Assembly: GCA_964522665.1 (NCBI GenBank)
Contig: CAZFVY010000025.1
Location: forward strand, 3,282 to 67,281
DNA: 64,000 nt
DNA from: CAZFVY01 sp964522665
GTDB taxonomy: Bacteria; Verrucomicrobiota; Verrucomicrobiia; Limisphaerales; CAZFVY01
Reading direction: 5' to 3'
The translations under genes were made by a program, and so were the position numbers. The notes under the pieces are model-generated. The model did not search any database. It was not told the origin of the DNA and saw only the letters and a list, made by a program, of their open reading frames with translations. Below, piece after piece: positions 9,509 through 19,113 of the stretch (the first letter of the stretch is position 1; every line of letters begins with the position of its first letter).

Positions 9509-10660
9509 CTACCTCACCATTGCTCTCACGCGGTCGATAGCGGCGCCGTAAACCGCAAGCGTCTGGGTGGCGCAACGCCGCCAAGTCAGGCCGCGGACGG
9601 ACGCGAAAGCCCGCTCCGCCAGCCGAGCGCGCAAGCCGGCGTCGCCACCAAGTATTTCCATGGCGGCCGAAAGGCGTTCTGGATTCCGAGCCGGAACGAG
9701 CAAGCCGGTCTCGTTGTCCTTGACGAGAGTGGTGGCGCAGCCGACCGGCGTCGAAATGACCGGCAGGCCCTGGCTCATCGCCTCGAGCAAAACCATTCCG
9801 AAGCCTTCGTAGGTCGAGCAGAACACAAGCAAATCATGCCGTCGGTACTCCTGAATAACTTCGTCTTCGCTCATGCGCGGCAGGACGGTCAGGTTCGCTT
9901 GCGCGGCCGTGGAGAACGCCGAACGAATCGTGGCCTCGGGGCATCCACCCCCCAGGATTGTCAGCCTGTCCGGCGCTCCGCGCGCGATCAACGCGGAGAA
10001 GGCCGCCGCCAGATAATCCACTCCTTTGACGCCGGTCCAAGTCCCGCAATAAAGGATGCCACCGCCGCGCGGGGCTCCCGGCGGCGGGGAATCCTGCAGA
10101 AATCGGCTCGAAACCCCGTGGGCCACGACGTCAATTTCTCCCGGCGCTTTCCAATGCCGATTGATCGCATACGCGCGATCGTTCTTGTTGAGCAGCAGCA
10201 ATCGGTCGGCCAATCGCGCGGCGCCCGCGACCTGCGTGAGGCGTACGGCGGGATACCAGGCGCGCCGCCACCACGCTTTGCTCAACTGGCCGTGGGTATG
10301 ATCGTCGAGCATGCGCTGATAGTTGAGCTGTTCGAGACCGTTCGAGCGGCTGATCAGCGCGATCCCGCGTCCGACCCCAACCTTACGTTCCAAACCAAAA
10401 ACAAAGCCTTCGGCGCTGGCGACATCGAGTACGTCGAACGGCCCGCGTTCGCGAATCGCGCGGTGAATCGCCCGCGCCGCCAGCGCGGGTCCGAGCGCCC
10501 AGCGAAGCCGCGCTTGGGTCGGGCGATCGCCGATGGCGTCGCTGAACAAGCATTCGCAGTCATGTCCCAACGAGACGAACTCTTCCTTCAGCTTGTGGAA
10601 GACTTTCGTCGATCCGAGGCGGGGATCGTTCGGGTAGTCGCCGACCAGCAGTATTCTCAT
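9509..10660 (-). CDS. Glycosyltransferase family 4 (GT-B)
   Basis: A 383-residue enzyme starting at the ATG of MRILLVGDYPNDPRLGS, which overlaps the upstream stop by ATGA. A longer in-frame extension is ruled out because it would run through the upstream gene. The N-domain starts with the usual beta-strand and a Lys/Gly-rich loop. The C-domain has GILYCGTWTGVKGVDYL, LTILGGGCPE and an E-x7-E motif in STYEGFGMVLLEAMSQGLPV. It is part of the glycan assembly operon; sugar specificity unknown. Confidence 0.9.
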   Translation of the reverse strand: MRILLVGDYPNDPRLGSTKVFHKLKEEFVSLGHDCECLFSDAIGDRPTQARLRWALGPALAARAIHRAIRERGPFDVLDVASAEGFVFGLERKVGVGRGIALISRSNGLEQLNYQRMLDDHTHGQLSKAWWRRAWYPAVRLTQVAGAARLADRLLLLNKNDRAYAINRHWKAPGEIDVVAHGVSSRFLQDSPPPGAPRGGGILYCGTWTGVKGVDYLAAAFSALIARGAPDRLTILGGGCPEATIRSAFSTAAQANLTVLPRMSEDEVIQEYRRHDLLVFCSTYEGFGMVLLEAMSQGLPVISTPVGCATTLVKDNETGLLVPARNPERLSAAMEILGGDAGLRARLAERAFASVRGLTWRRCATQTLAVYGAAIDRVRAMVR

Positions 10661-11541
10661 ACGCGTCCGGACGACGGCGTTGGCGCGTTCGGCCGCGGGC
10701 CGGCTGACCGTCGCCAGAAGTAGCGCCAGCGGGCGTTGGTCGCGCGCAGCCATTGGAAGGCGACCGCCTGTGGTGAGGGATGCCAACGAAAACATCGCGC
10801 CTGCAGCTCCCGTTCTTCCGCGGGAGTGGCGCCGGCCGCGCGGGCGCGAAGCCTCGCTTCGCAAAAATTGGCCCAGAGCGAAAAGTAGGGCGCGTCCAAA
10901 GTCGCCAGCAGGCGCAGATACTCACCGAAAGGCGAGACTCCCTCGACCATCGGATGCCGCTCGTGCCAGTTGCAGCCGGCCTCTTCCAGCAGAACTCCGT
11001 TCGCGTGGCAAAGCAGGATCGCAGTGTAAACGTTATCCCAAATTCGCTCGCCTAAAATGTAATCGCGGAAGCGCCGCTCATTCGCCAGCCACCACTCGGT
11101 GCGGATCATAAAAAAGTCCTGGCCGTACGGCAGGACCGTCGGTCGGCTGTGCCCGGGCAAATCAAAATCGGTGCGGGCGAAGACCCAGGCGTTCGACTGC
11201 CGGCATTCGTCGGCGGCGGCCAACGCCCGCGGAGTCACGATGATGTCCGAATTCAAGAACGCGAAACGTTCGTACCCCAGCGCCGCGGCCTTGCGCGCCA
11301 GCAGCCCGAAAAGCTCCCCCGTGAGCGGCTTCCGCGGCCCGGGCCGACCGGTCACGCCGGGCGCGTCCCGCCGCAGCTCGGCGGCCAATTCGAGACCTGG
11401 GATCGTATCGGGCGCGTCCTGGAATTGCAGATTAATCACCCGGGAGTCGGGCAAGCTTGCCAGCGAATCGATTGACGCTTGTTGCCGGCGGCAAAAATCC
11501 TCCGGGCCGGAAAAATAGTTGAGGCCAAAAAGCGTTCTCAC
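10657..11541 (-). CDS. Putative GT-A-type glycosyltransferase, GTG start
   Basis: A 294-residue product. The open frame continues upstream through the preceding glycosyltransferase, and the first plausible start after that gene's stop is a GTG 23 nt downstream of it (VRTLFGLNYFSG). The motif FAFLNSDIIVTPRAL resembles the acidic metal-binding (DxD-like) strand of GT-A enzymes, and the final GERIWDNVYTAILL region is compatible with a catalytic domain. I cannot assign a GT family with confidence. It overlaps the next gene by ATGA, which supports membership in the same operon. Confidence 0.65.
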   Translation of the reverse strand: MRTLFGLNYFSGPEDFCRRQQASIDSLASLPDSRVINLQFQDAPDTIPGLELAAELRRDAPGVTGRPGPRKPLTGELFGLLARKAAALGYERFAFLNSDIIVTPRALAAADECRQSNAWVFARTDFDLPGHSRPTVLPYGQDFFMIRTEWWLANERRFRDYILGERIWDNVYTAILLCHANGVLLEEAGCNWHERHPMVEGVSPFGEYLRLLATLDAPYFSLWANFCEARLRARAAGATPAEERELQARCFRWHPSPQAVAFQWLRATNARWRYFWRRSAGPRPNAPTPSSGRV

Positions 11542-11563
11542 GATTGTTTGAGCGTCGTGGCGT

Positions 11564-12787
11564 TCATCGCGCTGGGGCGTGGGTCGCCGGGCGATCCAGC
11601 AATAGGCGTAGCGTGTGCTCGAGGCTGAAATGTTCCTCGTACAAAGCGCGACCGGCGACGCCGAGCGAGTCGCGCCGCGGCGCGTCGGGCAACAACGCCG
11701 CGATGGTCCGCGTAAAGGCTCCGGCGTCAAACGTCGGCTCCAGGATGAGCGACCCTGGCGCGTGCCAGACCGGTTCCGTAAACGGTCCGGCGTTGGTCAC
11801 CACGGGGACCCCCAGCGCCAGCGGCGCCATCACCGAGGTGCGCCGGGTGGTGACACCGTCCGGGTACGGCTGCGCCACGCACTCGCACGCTCGCAGGTAG
11901 CCGGCCAATTCCGGGTCGGCCAGGAATCCCGGGGCGATCGTTCGACTCGCGAGCGAGGGATGTTGGCGTCGAAACGCGTCACGAAACGCCGGACCGCCTT
12001 CCCCGAGGAAAAGGAGACCGCAGTCCGGTTGTTCCACCAGCAACGCGGCGCCGAACGCCTCCATCATCGGCCGCATTTGCGCGCCGTACGTCCCGAAATG
12101 CCCGACGAGATACCTCACGCCGCACTCGGCCAACAGAATCAAACGCACTCGGCCCGCGTCCTCCGCGCCGGCGCCCGGCGAAAGCGTGGTTGGGATCGGC
12201 AGGCAGGTAAAGTCCACCTTCCGTCCGAGCGCCAACGGCCGCAATAACGGCGTCCACGAGGCGGTGGAGACATAAATGCGCCGCGCCGCGGCCAAGAGTA
12301 GTACGGCCATCACTCGGTGAATCGCCGCCAGGAGATTGCGGCGCGCGCTCTGGCGGGCGAAATAGAAATACGGCTCATGAAACATGACCCGCACGTCATC
12401 GTGACTCAGGCGAGAACGCGCGAGCAGCCAGAGGCAGAACGGCACGTTGCATCCGCGCAGGCCCAAGGCGTTCGGCGCGTACTGAAGCAGCACCGTGCGC
12501 GGGCCGGGAAAAGCGTCCAGTTCCCGCGCGAGCCGGCGAATGCCAGCGGGCGAAAATCCGCCGGGGACGCGATGCTCGCGCGGCCCGCGGTCAGCGCTGG
12601 TCGTCGTCTGGTTGCTCGGGATCGTCGCTGGGCCAGCTGAGCCTTCGGTTTTAATCTCGGCGTTCAGCGGGTGCCAAACATGCACCTCCACGCCTTCGGC
12701 GGCTAGACCCGACGCCAGGCGACTCACGTATTGGCCGACTCCCCCAGAGCGGCCGGCGTATTCGCCGGTAATGATGTGCCAGGCCAC
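11564..12787 (-). CDS. Glycosyltransferase family 4-like, degenerate catalytic motif
   Basis: A 407-residue protein starting at a GTG (MAWHIITGEYAGRSGGVGQYV). The N-terminal glycine-rich loop GRSGGVGQYVSRLASGL is typical of GT4 enzymes that bind a lipid or glycan acceptor. The C-domain has LLFLGEGGPAF, but where GT4 enzymes carry E-x7-E this one reads CVAQPYPDGVTTRRTSVMA, lacking the first glutamate. It may use an altered donor site or be a divergent subfamily. It lies 13 bp after the preceding gene. Confidence 0.8.
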   Translation of the reverse strand: MAWHIITGEYAGRSGGVGQYVSRLASGLAAEGVEVHVWHPLNAEIKTEGSAGPATIPSNQTTTSADRGPREHRVPGGFSPAGIRRLARELDAFPGPRTVLLQYAPNALGLRGCNVPFCLWLLARSRLSHDDVRVMFHEPYFYFARQSARRNLLAAIHRVMAVLLLAAARRIYVSTASWTPLLRPLALGRKVDFTCLPIPTTLSPGAGAEDAGRVRLILLAECGVRYLVGHFGTYGAQMRPMMEAFGAALLVEQPDCGLLFLGEGGPAFRDAFRRQHPSLASRTIAPGFLADPELAGYLRACECVAQPYPDGVTTRRTSVMAPLALGVPVVTNAGPFTEPVWHAPGSLILEPTFDAGAFTRTIAALLPDAPRRDSLGVAGRALYEEHFSLEHTLRLLLDRPATHAPAR

Positions 12788-12800
12788 AATAAATTCCGCG

Positions 12801-13991
12801 TCAGGACGCGCTACCCGCTAGCGCCAATACCCGTTCCAGTGTTTCCAAGTGCGCTCCCAACGACATGCGCGTGGAGACCTCGCGGGCGCTTTGACGCATC
12901 GCGGCAAGCCGCTCCGGGCGTTCAAAAAGTCGCAAAATGCCGTCGGCAAACGCCGCCGCGGACGGCGGGTCCGCCGGGACGAGCGTTCCGTTGCTGCCGT
13001 CTTGCAGCCATTGCCGCACTCCTCCAACGTCGAACGCCACCGCGGGAACGCCGCATTGGCCCGCCTCGAGTCCGACTAAACCGAACGGCTCGGGCCAGAC
13101 GCTGGGCAGCGCCAACGCCGACGCGGTTTGCATGGCGCGCCAGAGCGCCTCGCCCTCCAGCCATCCGGTGAAGGTCACGGATACGTTGAGCGCTCCCGCC
13201 AATTGCTCCCAGGGGTGGCGTTGGGGGCCGTCGCCGGCCATGACCAAAGCCAGCGGCCGCGCGAGCCTTCCCGCCGCCTCCGCCATGGCGCGGATGAGCA
13301 GGTCGCCGCCTTTGAGCCGGATCATTCGTCCGAGAAAAAGCACTTGGGCCGGCTCGGCGGTCGGGGCCGTCCCCGCGTCGGCCGGGAGACGGTTGGCGGG
13401 AAAAAGGGGAACGGCATGGATACGCTTCTCGGGCGCGCCGTTGCGCGCGTACTCACGCTTCATGTGGTCGCTGGCGACGACGAACGCGGCGTAGCGCGGG
13501 AACAATTTCCGCTGCGCCCGCGCCCAGCGGTACTGGCGCGTCATTTCGCCCAGGCTGAACCGGCCGCAGCCCCGCGGCAAATAGCACGCGAGGCAGGCGG
13601 CCCCGAAACGACGGTCGCACGGACGACTGGTTGGGAAAGAGAATGATTTTTGCCCGCCAATGCAGGTCCCAAAATAGCCGTGCATCATCTTAACCACCGG
13701 CCACTCTCTCAGCAGCCGGTCTTCGATCTCCAAAAAGCGCATGTTGTGGGAGTAGCAAACCTGGGGCGTCCACGCGCGCGCCCGCCCGATCGCGCCTTCC
13801 AACCCTTCCTCCGCGATGCCGAAACGGGCGCCGGTCCACGGCATGGCTCGCTCGGCGCCGGGGCGCGGCCGGTCGTAGTGCAGGAAGGCCACGTCGTATC
13901 CGCGGTCCCGCAGACCGGTCATCACCGCGTTCAGATAACTCTGCACGCCGCCGGAATCGCCGATACCGTCGTTCGCGAAAAGGACTCTCAT
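12801..13991 (-). CDS. Glycosyltransferase family 4 (GT-B)
   Basis: A 396-residue enzyme. The start is the ATG of MRVLFANDGIGDSGGVQSYL, one base after the upstream FkbM stop. The acceptor-site loop DSGGVQSYLNAVMTGL, the hinge VLFLGRMIRLKGGDLL and the E-x7-E motif in PEPFGLVGLEAGQCGVPA are all intact. A cysteine-rich insertion (GAACLACYLPRGCG, about residues 131-144), preceded by CIGGQKSFSFPTSRPC, resembles the cysteine-rich insert seen in some GT4 enzymes and may bind a metal. Confidence 0.9.
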   Translation of the reverse strand: MRVLFANDGIGDSGGVQSYLNAVMTGLRDRGYDVAFLHYDRPRPGAERAMPWTGARFGIAEEGLEGAIGRARAWTPQVCYSHNMRFLEIEDRLLREWPVVKMMHGYFGTCIGGQKSFSFPTSRPCDRRFGAACLACYLPRGCGRFSLGEMTRQYRWARAQRKLFPRYAAFVVASDHMKREYARNGAPEKRIHAVPLFPANRLPADAGTAPTAEPAQVLFLGRMIRLKGGDLLIRAMAEAAGRLARPLALVMAGDGPQRHPWEQLAGALNVSVTFTGWLEGEALWRAMQTASALALPSVWPEPFGLVGLEAGQCGVPAVAFDVGGVRQWLQDGSNGTLVPADPPSAAAFADGILRLFERPERLAAMRQSAREVSTRMSLGAHLETLERVLALAGSAS

Positions 13992-13992
13992 C

Positions 13993-14835
13993 TCAGCCGG
14001 GAACCAGCCGCGCGCAGACGCCTTCCACCGCCCAGGGATCGGCTCCGGGCGCCAGCGGCTCGACGCGCAAACGGAGGCGCGCCAGCTCCGCCAAGAGGTC
14101 GGCCTTGGGCAGCCCGAGTGAGGCCCACGCGGCCGGATGGAACTCGACGAACAACGACAGGTCATCCCGGCATCGTTCCAATGTCGCGCGGGCGCCGCGG
14201 AGCACGGCTAATTCAAATCCTTCGACGTCGATCTTGATGAACTGCGGCGTCAATTTCCGTTCCGCACAGAACGCGTCGATCGTCGTGGCGGTCACCGTGA
14301 CGCCGTCAGCCGACGGATCACCGGCGGTGGCAAGACGGTTGGCGCCCGAACTGGTTTGCGCAAGCATCGTCACGTCACCGACGCGGTCACAGACCGCCAT
14401 CGGCAGGGCCGTTACAATTCCTTCGAGCCGGTTTAGCTCCAAATGACGCCGCAGCGCCGCAAAGCTCGCCGGCGCCGGTTCGAACGCGCAAACCCTTCCG
14501 TCCGGCCCAACCCATTGGCCGAGCAGCAGGGAATACGCGCCCACGTTGGCGCCGATGTCGAGCGCGGTCATACCCGGCCGCGCCGCGGCCCGAAAGGCCG
14601 CATACTCGTCGAGGTTCCAGGCCAGATACCTGAACTCGGGGAGCACTCGCACCTGCTCGGCGCCGGGCAACGCGCAGACCAATCCGCGCCCGCCCGACTT
14701 CCACATGAGCAGGGAATGGAACCAGCGCCGCAGCGAACGGCGAAGCCCGGGGCTGACGGGCGCGCGACGCAATTGGGCGCCCGCCCGTTCAAGCCACGAG
14801 GGTGAACGTCCGTTAAAGGATGGGGCCTGCTTCAT
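13993..14835 (-). CDS. FkbM-family methyltransferase
   Basis: A 280-residue protein starting at the ATG of MKQAPSFNGRSPSW; an upstream in-frame ATG 17 codons earlier (MAPRRPQTTG) is possible. The SAM-binding motif is MTALDIGANVGAYSLLL, with VCAFEPAPASFAAL after it. The FkbM signature FIKIDVEGFELAVLRG is intact. It methylates an unknown hydroxyl, presumably on the glycan. A 125-bp gap separates it from the upstream glycosyltransferase, and only one base separates its stop from the next start. Confidence 0.88.
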   Translation of the reverse strand: MKQAPSFNGRSPSWLERAGAQLRRAPVSPGLRRSLRRWFHSLLMWKSGGRGLVCALPGAEQVRVLPEFRYLAWNLDEYAAFRAAARPGMTALDIGANVGAYSLLLGQWVGPDGRVCAFEPAPASFAALRRHLELNRLEGIVTALPMAVCDRVGDVTMLAQTSSGANRLATAGDPSADGVTVTATTIDAFCAERKLTPQFIKIDVEGFELAVLRGARATLERCRDDLSLFVEFHPAAWASLGLPKADLLAELARLRLRVEPLAPGADPWAVEGVCARLVPG

Positions 14836-14960
14836 CGGCGCCTTCCTCCCAGCGACGCCGGTAGTCTGCGGGCGGCGTGGCGCCATCGACGCTGAAGCGG
14901 GCGCACTGGCGCTCTTCGAGCGGGCGCTGCCGGGGAATTTTCGTGGTGAATCATCGCGAT

Positions 14961-16142
14961 TTAGGCCGTCGTCGTCAGGGTTCGTCCACACGCGCGGAAA
15001 AGCGTTCCGATCAGTCGGCTTGCGTAATCCTCCGGCCGGGCGACCCGTTCCATCCGCGTTCGCGCGGCCTCGCCCATGGATTGGCGAAGTTCGGCCGAAT
15101 CGATCAAACGCTCGAGCGCGTTCACCAATTCGCCCTCCACTCCGGGCGTAACCAACAATCCGGCGCGGCCTTCCTCGATGATCTCGGGAATGGCGTTGAG
15201 GCGGGTTCCAATGCTCGGGAGGCTGGCGGCGCCCGCCTCTTGGTACACCATTCCGAACGCTTCGCCGAGCGTCGGCATCACGAAAAGGTCCGCTTCGCGC
15301 CAGCAGGCGTACCATTCAGGCGTGTAAGGCGCGATGTTTCGGCGGACGTCAACGCCGCGGGGAACGGCCTCCGCCGCGAGCGGCCAATTGGTTACCAACA
15401 TCAGCGTCGCGCGCTCGGCGAAGCCACCGGCCTGCCACGCCCGCAGGAGTTCCGGCCCGCCTTTACGAGGAAAATCGCCGCCCATGAAAAGCGCCCGGAC
15501 CATCCCGCCGGGCCGCGTGGCGCGGTCCCGCCGCTCGGCGGCCCAGCCAGGGTCGAACGCCGTGAGGCGAACCGGATACGGCAGCGTCTGCAGCTTTGCG
15601 GCGCACTCCGGATGGCAGCGCGCCAAGTCGTCCGCCGCCCAGCGCGAGGTGGCGATGATCTCGGCGGCGGCGCGATAGACGGCGCCATCGTGCCGGATCC
15701 CCGGTCCAAAACTCCTCCGGCCCCAAGCCGACGGCACTTCGAGGCTCGCTTGCCGCTGCGTGCAGTCCAGCGACACCACCGCGGGCGTGCGCCGCATCCG
15801 CCGAAGGCTGGCGTACGCCGTCGCCTGCGGATGAAAGTGCAGCACGTCCCAGCCGCCCGTCGCGGCCTCGATCCGCCGCAAGCGCCGCGCGGCCAGCAGG
15901 CCCGAGTGCCACTCGGCCCGCCACCGCCCCAACGTCAATTGCGCGACGCGGGAATTCGGACTCCCCCGGAAACCGGCGCAGAGCAGCCGGCGGACGATCC
16001 GGTCGTAAATCGTCAGGCCTTCACTCAAATCAATGTGGGTCGCCTCCAGCGCGGGTTCCGATTCGACCGCCTCCCGAATCAATCGGGCGACGGAGCGGTG
16101 CCCCAGAATACCGGAATTCACGAACGCGACGCGCGTTTTCAA
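14961..16142 (-). CDS. Glycosyltransferase family 4 (GT-B), probable TTG start
   Basis: A 393-residue product. ATG codons further upstream would overlap the preceding FkbM gene by more than 100 bp. The TTG in front of KTRVAFVNSGILGHRSV begins the expected first beta-strand and lies 28 nt after that gene's stop, so I prefer it. Key C-domain motifs are ALFMGGDFPRKGGPELLRAW and an E-x7-E motif in PTLGEAFGMVYQEAGAAS. The protein lies between two FkbM genes. Start choice is moderately certain; family is firm. Confidence 0.85.
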   Translation of the reverse strand: MKTRVAFVNSGILGHRSVARLIREAVESEPALEATHIDLSEGLTIYDRIVRRLLCAGFRGSPNSRVAQLTLGRWRAEWHSGLLAARRLRRIEAATGGWDVLHFHPQATAYASLRRMRRTPAVVSLDCTQRQASLEVPSAWGRRSFGPGIRHDGAVYRAAAEIIATSRWAADDLARCHPECAAKLQTLPYPVRLTAFDPGWAAERRDRATRPGGMVRALFMGGDFPRKGGPELLRAWQAGGFAERATLMLVTNWPLAAEAVPRGVDVRRNIAPYTPEWYACWREADLFVMPTLGEAFGMVYQEAGAASLPSIGTRLNAIPEIIEEGRAGLLVTPGVEGELVNALERLIDSAELRQSMGEAARTRMERVARPEDYASRLIGTLFRACGRTLTTTA

Positions 16143-16170
16143 GTCGGGGCGGGGAGTGTCCAAAGCGGGC

Positions 16171-17145
16171 TTAGTTTCCCGCGGGTCGCGGGCGCGGCCG
16201 GAACAGGAAATTACTCCAGTCGTGCGGGTCCGCGGCGCCGAGTCGTTCCGCCGAATACCCTTGCGCCAGCAGGATTTCATAGGCTGGGCTTTGCGGACGA
16301 GTCTCACAGATAATTCCTTTCACCGGCGTTGCGCGCAGCGTCTTCAACATGCCCCGCGTCACATTTTCCTCGAAACCTTCGACGTCGATCTTGATCCAGT
16401 CGATGCGGGCGCAACCCGCCTTGACCCGCCAATCATCGATTGAAATTGTCCGCACGCGGGCCGTTTTGCCGCGGTCAAAGACGCCGTTCAACAGCCCGTC
16501 GCTGGTGGGGATGAGCGACGAAAGCCCGCTGTTGTCTTCCGTCTGCGAAATGAACAAGTCGGCCTCGCTTTCATGTTGGTCGGAAACCGCCGCATCGACC
16601 ACGGTAACGCGGTCTTCGACGTGATTAAGGGCGACATGGTTTTTCAATTCAACCAATACCGCCGGATTCGGCTCGAACGCGTACACCCGACCAGCGGGGC
16701 CGACGCGCGTCGCCGCGAGCAGCGTAAAGTAACCCGCGTTGGCGCCGACGTCCAGGACCACGTCATTCGGGACGATCTCATCCAAGAATAATCTGGTCGT
16801 CGCCGGCTCGTACACGCTGTCGAGAAAATAGAGGCGCTTCACGGTGAACTGGGACACATCAAAAAGGATTTCCACGGTATGCACCCGGATTTTGCGAATT
16901 GAGTCACCTTTGGCCTTCAGCTTCTCGACGAGTGTATCGCGGCTGCGCCGGTAAAGAGTGTGAAACCACGGGACATCATGCAGGTTTTTGCCGAGGCGTA
17001 TGAAGGCTGGCTCGAGCGCCGGCGATTGGGCCACGCACGAGGCGGCGGCGTCGGCGATCAAATTCCGCGCCCCCTTGAGGAGCGGCAGCCAAGGCCCCTC
17101 GGCGGCCGGGTCGGCCCGCGAGAGTTGCGGGAGGGACTCAGGCAT
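16171..17145 (-). CDS. FkbM-family methyltransferase
   Basis: A 324-residue protein with a longer N-terminal region than the other two FkbM copies. The SAM site is VVLDVGANAGYFTLLAAT (about residues 130-147), followed by VYAFEPNPAVLVELKNHVAL. The signature IDWIKIDVEGFEENVTRGML follows (about residues 248-267). It lies 99 bp downstream of the ABC transporter gene. A role in methylating a glycan is inferred from context. Confidence 0.9.
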   Translation of the reverse strand: MPESLPQLSRADPAAEGPWLPLLKGARNLIADAAASCVAQSPALEPAFIRLGKNLHDVPWFHTLYRRSRDTLVEKLKAKGDSIRKIRVHTVEILFDVSQFTVKRLYFLDSVYEPATTRLFLDEIVPNDVVLDVGANAGYFTLLAATRVGPAGRVYAFEPNPAVLVELKNHVALNHVEDRVTVVDAAVSDQHESEADLFISQTEDNSGLSSLIPTSDGLLNGVFDRGKTARVRTISIDDWRVKAGCARIDWIKIDVEGFEENVTRGMLKTLRATPVKGIICETRPQSPAYEILLAQGYSAERLGAADPHDWSNFLFRPRPRPAGN

Positions 17146-17244
17146 AATTACGGAGGGCGCGCGCCGTACAAAAAAGGCCGTCGCCGCCCCGGAGAAGGCG
17201 GGCGTCCCGGTGACCGGCGCCCATTCGGTCAGAAGCCATTGTCC

Positions 17245-19113
17245 TCATGATCCGAAGGGCGTGAATTTATTGGGGGCGGGAGTGGGCGGGCGGTCCTCGA
17301 GGCCGGAGGCCTTGCTCATGGAAACCAACTCGCGGAAGAGGGGACAACCGACGAGCAGTTCATCCCAGGTTCCCTCGGCGACTTTGCGGCCGGCGTCCAT
17401 GACGATGATTTTGTCCGCCTCGCGAATCGTCGAAAGCCGGTGCGCGATCACCAAGACCGTTCGTCCGGTGACCGCCTCGCGGAGCGCCGCTTTGACATGT
17501 TGCTCGGAGATTGGGTCAAGTTGCGAAGTCGCTTCGTCGAGGATCAAAACCTTCGGGTCGCGGACCAGGGCGCGGGCTACGGCCAACCGCTGCCGCTGGC
17601 CGCCGGAAAGGCTTTGTCCGCGCTCGCCGACGACGGTGTTCAAGCCGTCGGGCGCGGCGTCCACAAAATCGTGAAGGTAGGCGCGATCCACGGCGCGCTG
17701 AATTTGTTCGGGCGTCGCTTCCGGGTAGCCGTAGGCGATATTCCGGGCCAGGGTGTCAAAGAATAGAAAGGCCTCCTGCTCGACTACCGCCAGGCCCCGG
17801 TGCCAGCTCGCCGGCGAGAACTCCCAATAGTTTCGCCCGTCCACCGTGATCCGCCCCGAGGTCGCTTCGCGCAGGCGCAGGAGCAGCGACGCCACGGTCG
17901 ATTTGCCGGCGCCGGAGGGGCCGACCAGCGCGACCGTTTTCCCGGCGGGCACTTCGAACGAGATGCCGGCGAGCGCCGGTTTCCCGGTCGCGTACTCGTG
18001 CCAGACGTTCTCAAAGCGGATGGCCTCATGCACGCCGGTGAACTCAATCTCGCCGTGCGGGCGCTGCGGGTGCTGGGCGACCAGCAGCCATTTCTCGACC
18101 TCGCGCGCGCCGCCGACGAGGTAGAACAACTGCCCTTGCATGCTGTAGATCTGATTCATCAACGGGATCACGCGCAGCAGGACGAAACCGAAGGCGAGCA
18201 AATGGCTCGGCAGCATTTTGCCGGGGCTGACGAAGAAGGTGTAAGCGCTGCCAATGATGCCCATGGCGCCCAGCACGGCGAGCGTTTCGACCGCCGGAGT
18301 CATGAAACCGTTGATGATCGCGCCGCGGCGTTCGGCCTGCGCCTGCGCCTCGTTCAAGGTTTGGAAGCGGACCCACTCCCGGTCCTGGGAATTGGTCGCC
18401 CGAATCAGCCGCATCCCGGCGAACGATTCCACGAGGAAGGCGGAGAGCTTGCGATTAATCTCGGTCAGGGTGAAGCCCAACCGCGCCAGCCGCCGATAAA
18501 CGATGCTGAAGGTGGCGCCCAGCAGGAGGCCGAGGCCTAAGGTGATCAACGTCAGCGGCCAGGAAATGAAAAACAAGCCCGCGCCGTAGATCAACGCCAT
18601 CGCCATGCGCTGGCCCACTACCAGCGAAAGTTCGAGCGCCCCCGTGGTTCGGCCGGCTTCGACAAAAAACACGTTGGCAAATTCGCCGGCGGGGCGCTGG
18701 TCGAAAAGATTGAGATCGGCGCCTTGGATTTGCCGGAACAGGCTGCCGCGCAGGTTGACGGTGACGCGCTTCTTGAGCGATGCCGAGAGGACCGAATTGC
18801 CATACGTGGCGACGTTTTTGCAGGCAATCGCGACGATGATCACCAGGCAAAAGACAAATACGTAGAACGTGGACTCATGGCCGGGGAGGCGGAGTTGGAT
18901 GAATTGCAACGGGCGCATCGGGGTCGCGTTCTCGCCGCCCAGGAGCAGCGAGAGCAGCGGCACGAGCATGCCGACGCCGAACCCCTCGAAAAAAGTCATC
19001 AACAGCGCGGTCGTGACGACCGCGGCGATCAGGTGCCGCCCGCCCCGCAAATGCGGCCGCAGCCGCATCATGCAGGCGTAGAAGTCGAAGATCTGCTTGA
19101 ACCAGCTTCTCAT
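17245..19113 (-). CDS. MsbA-like ABC transporter, fused permease and ATPase
   Basis: A 622-residue half-transporter. The start (MRSWFKQIFDF) overlaps the upstream GT2 stop by ATGA. The N-terminal type I exporter membrane domain has about six helices over residues 25-320. The nucleotide-binding domain follows, with Walker A GPSGAGKST, signature LSGGQRQRL, Walker B VLILDEATSQLD and the H-loop VIAHRLS. It would act as a homodimer flipping a lipid-linked glycan or lipid across the inner membrane. As no Wzx flippase is seen in the locus, this protein is the best candidate for that step. Confidence 0.93.
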   Translation of the reverse strand: MRSWFKQIFDFYACMMRLRPHLRGGRHLIAAVVTTALLMTFFEGFGVGMLVPLLSLLLGGENATPMRPLQFIQLRLPGHESTFYVFVFCLVIIVAIACKNVATYGNSVLSASLKKRVTVNLRGSLFRQIQGADLNLFDQRPAGEFANVFFVEAGRTTGALELSLVVGQRMAMALIYGAGLFFISWPLTLITLGLGLLLGATFSIVYRRLARLGFTLTEINRKLSAFLVESFAGMRLIRATNSQDREWVRFQTLNEAQAQAERRGAIINGFMTPAVETLAVLGAMGIIGSAYTFFVSPGKMLPSHLLAFGFVLLRVIPLMNQIYSMQGQLFYLVGGAREVEKWLLVAQHPQRPHGEIEFTGVHEAIRFENVWHEYATGKPALAGISFEVPAGKTVALVGPSGAGKSTVASLLLRLREATSGRITVDGRNYWEFSPASWHRGLAVVEQEAFLFFDTLARNIAYGYPEATPEQIQRAVDRAYLHDFVDAAPDGLNTVVGERGQSLSGGQRQRLAVARALVRDPKVLILDEATSQLDPISEQHVKAALREAVTGRTVLVIAHRLSTIREADKIIVMDAGRKVAEGTWDELLVGCPLFRELVSMSKASGLEDRPPTPAPNKFTPFGS

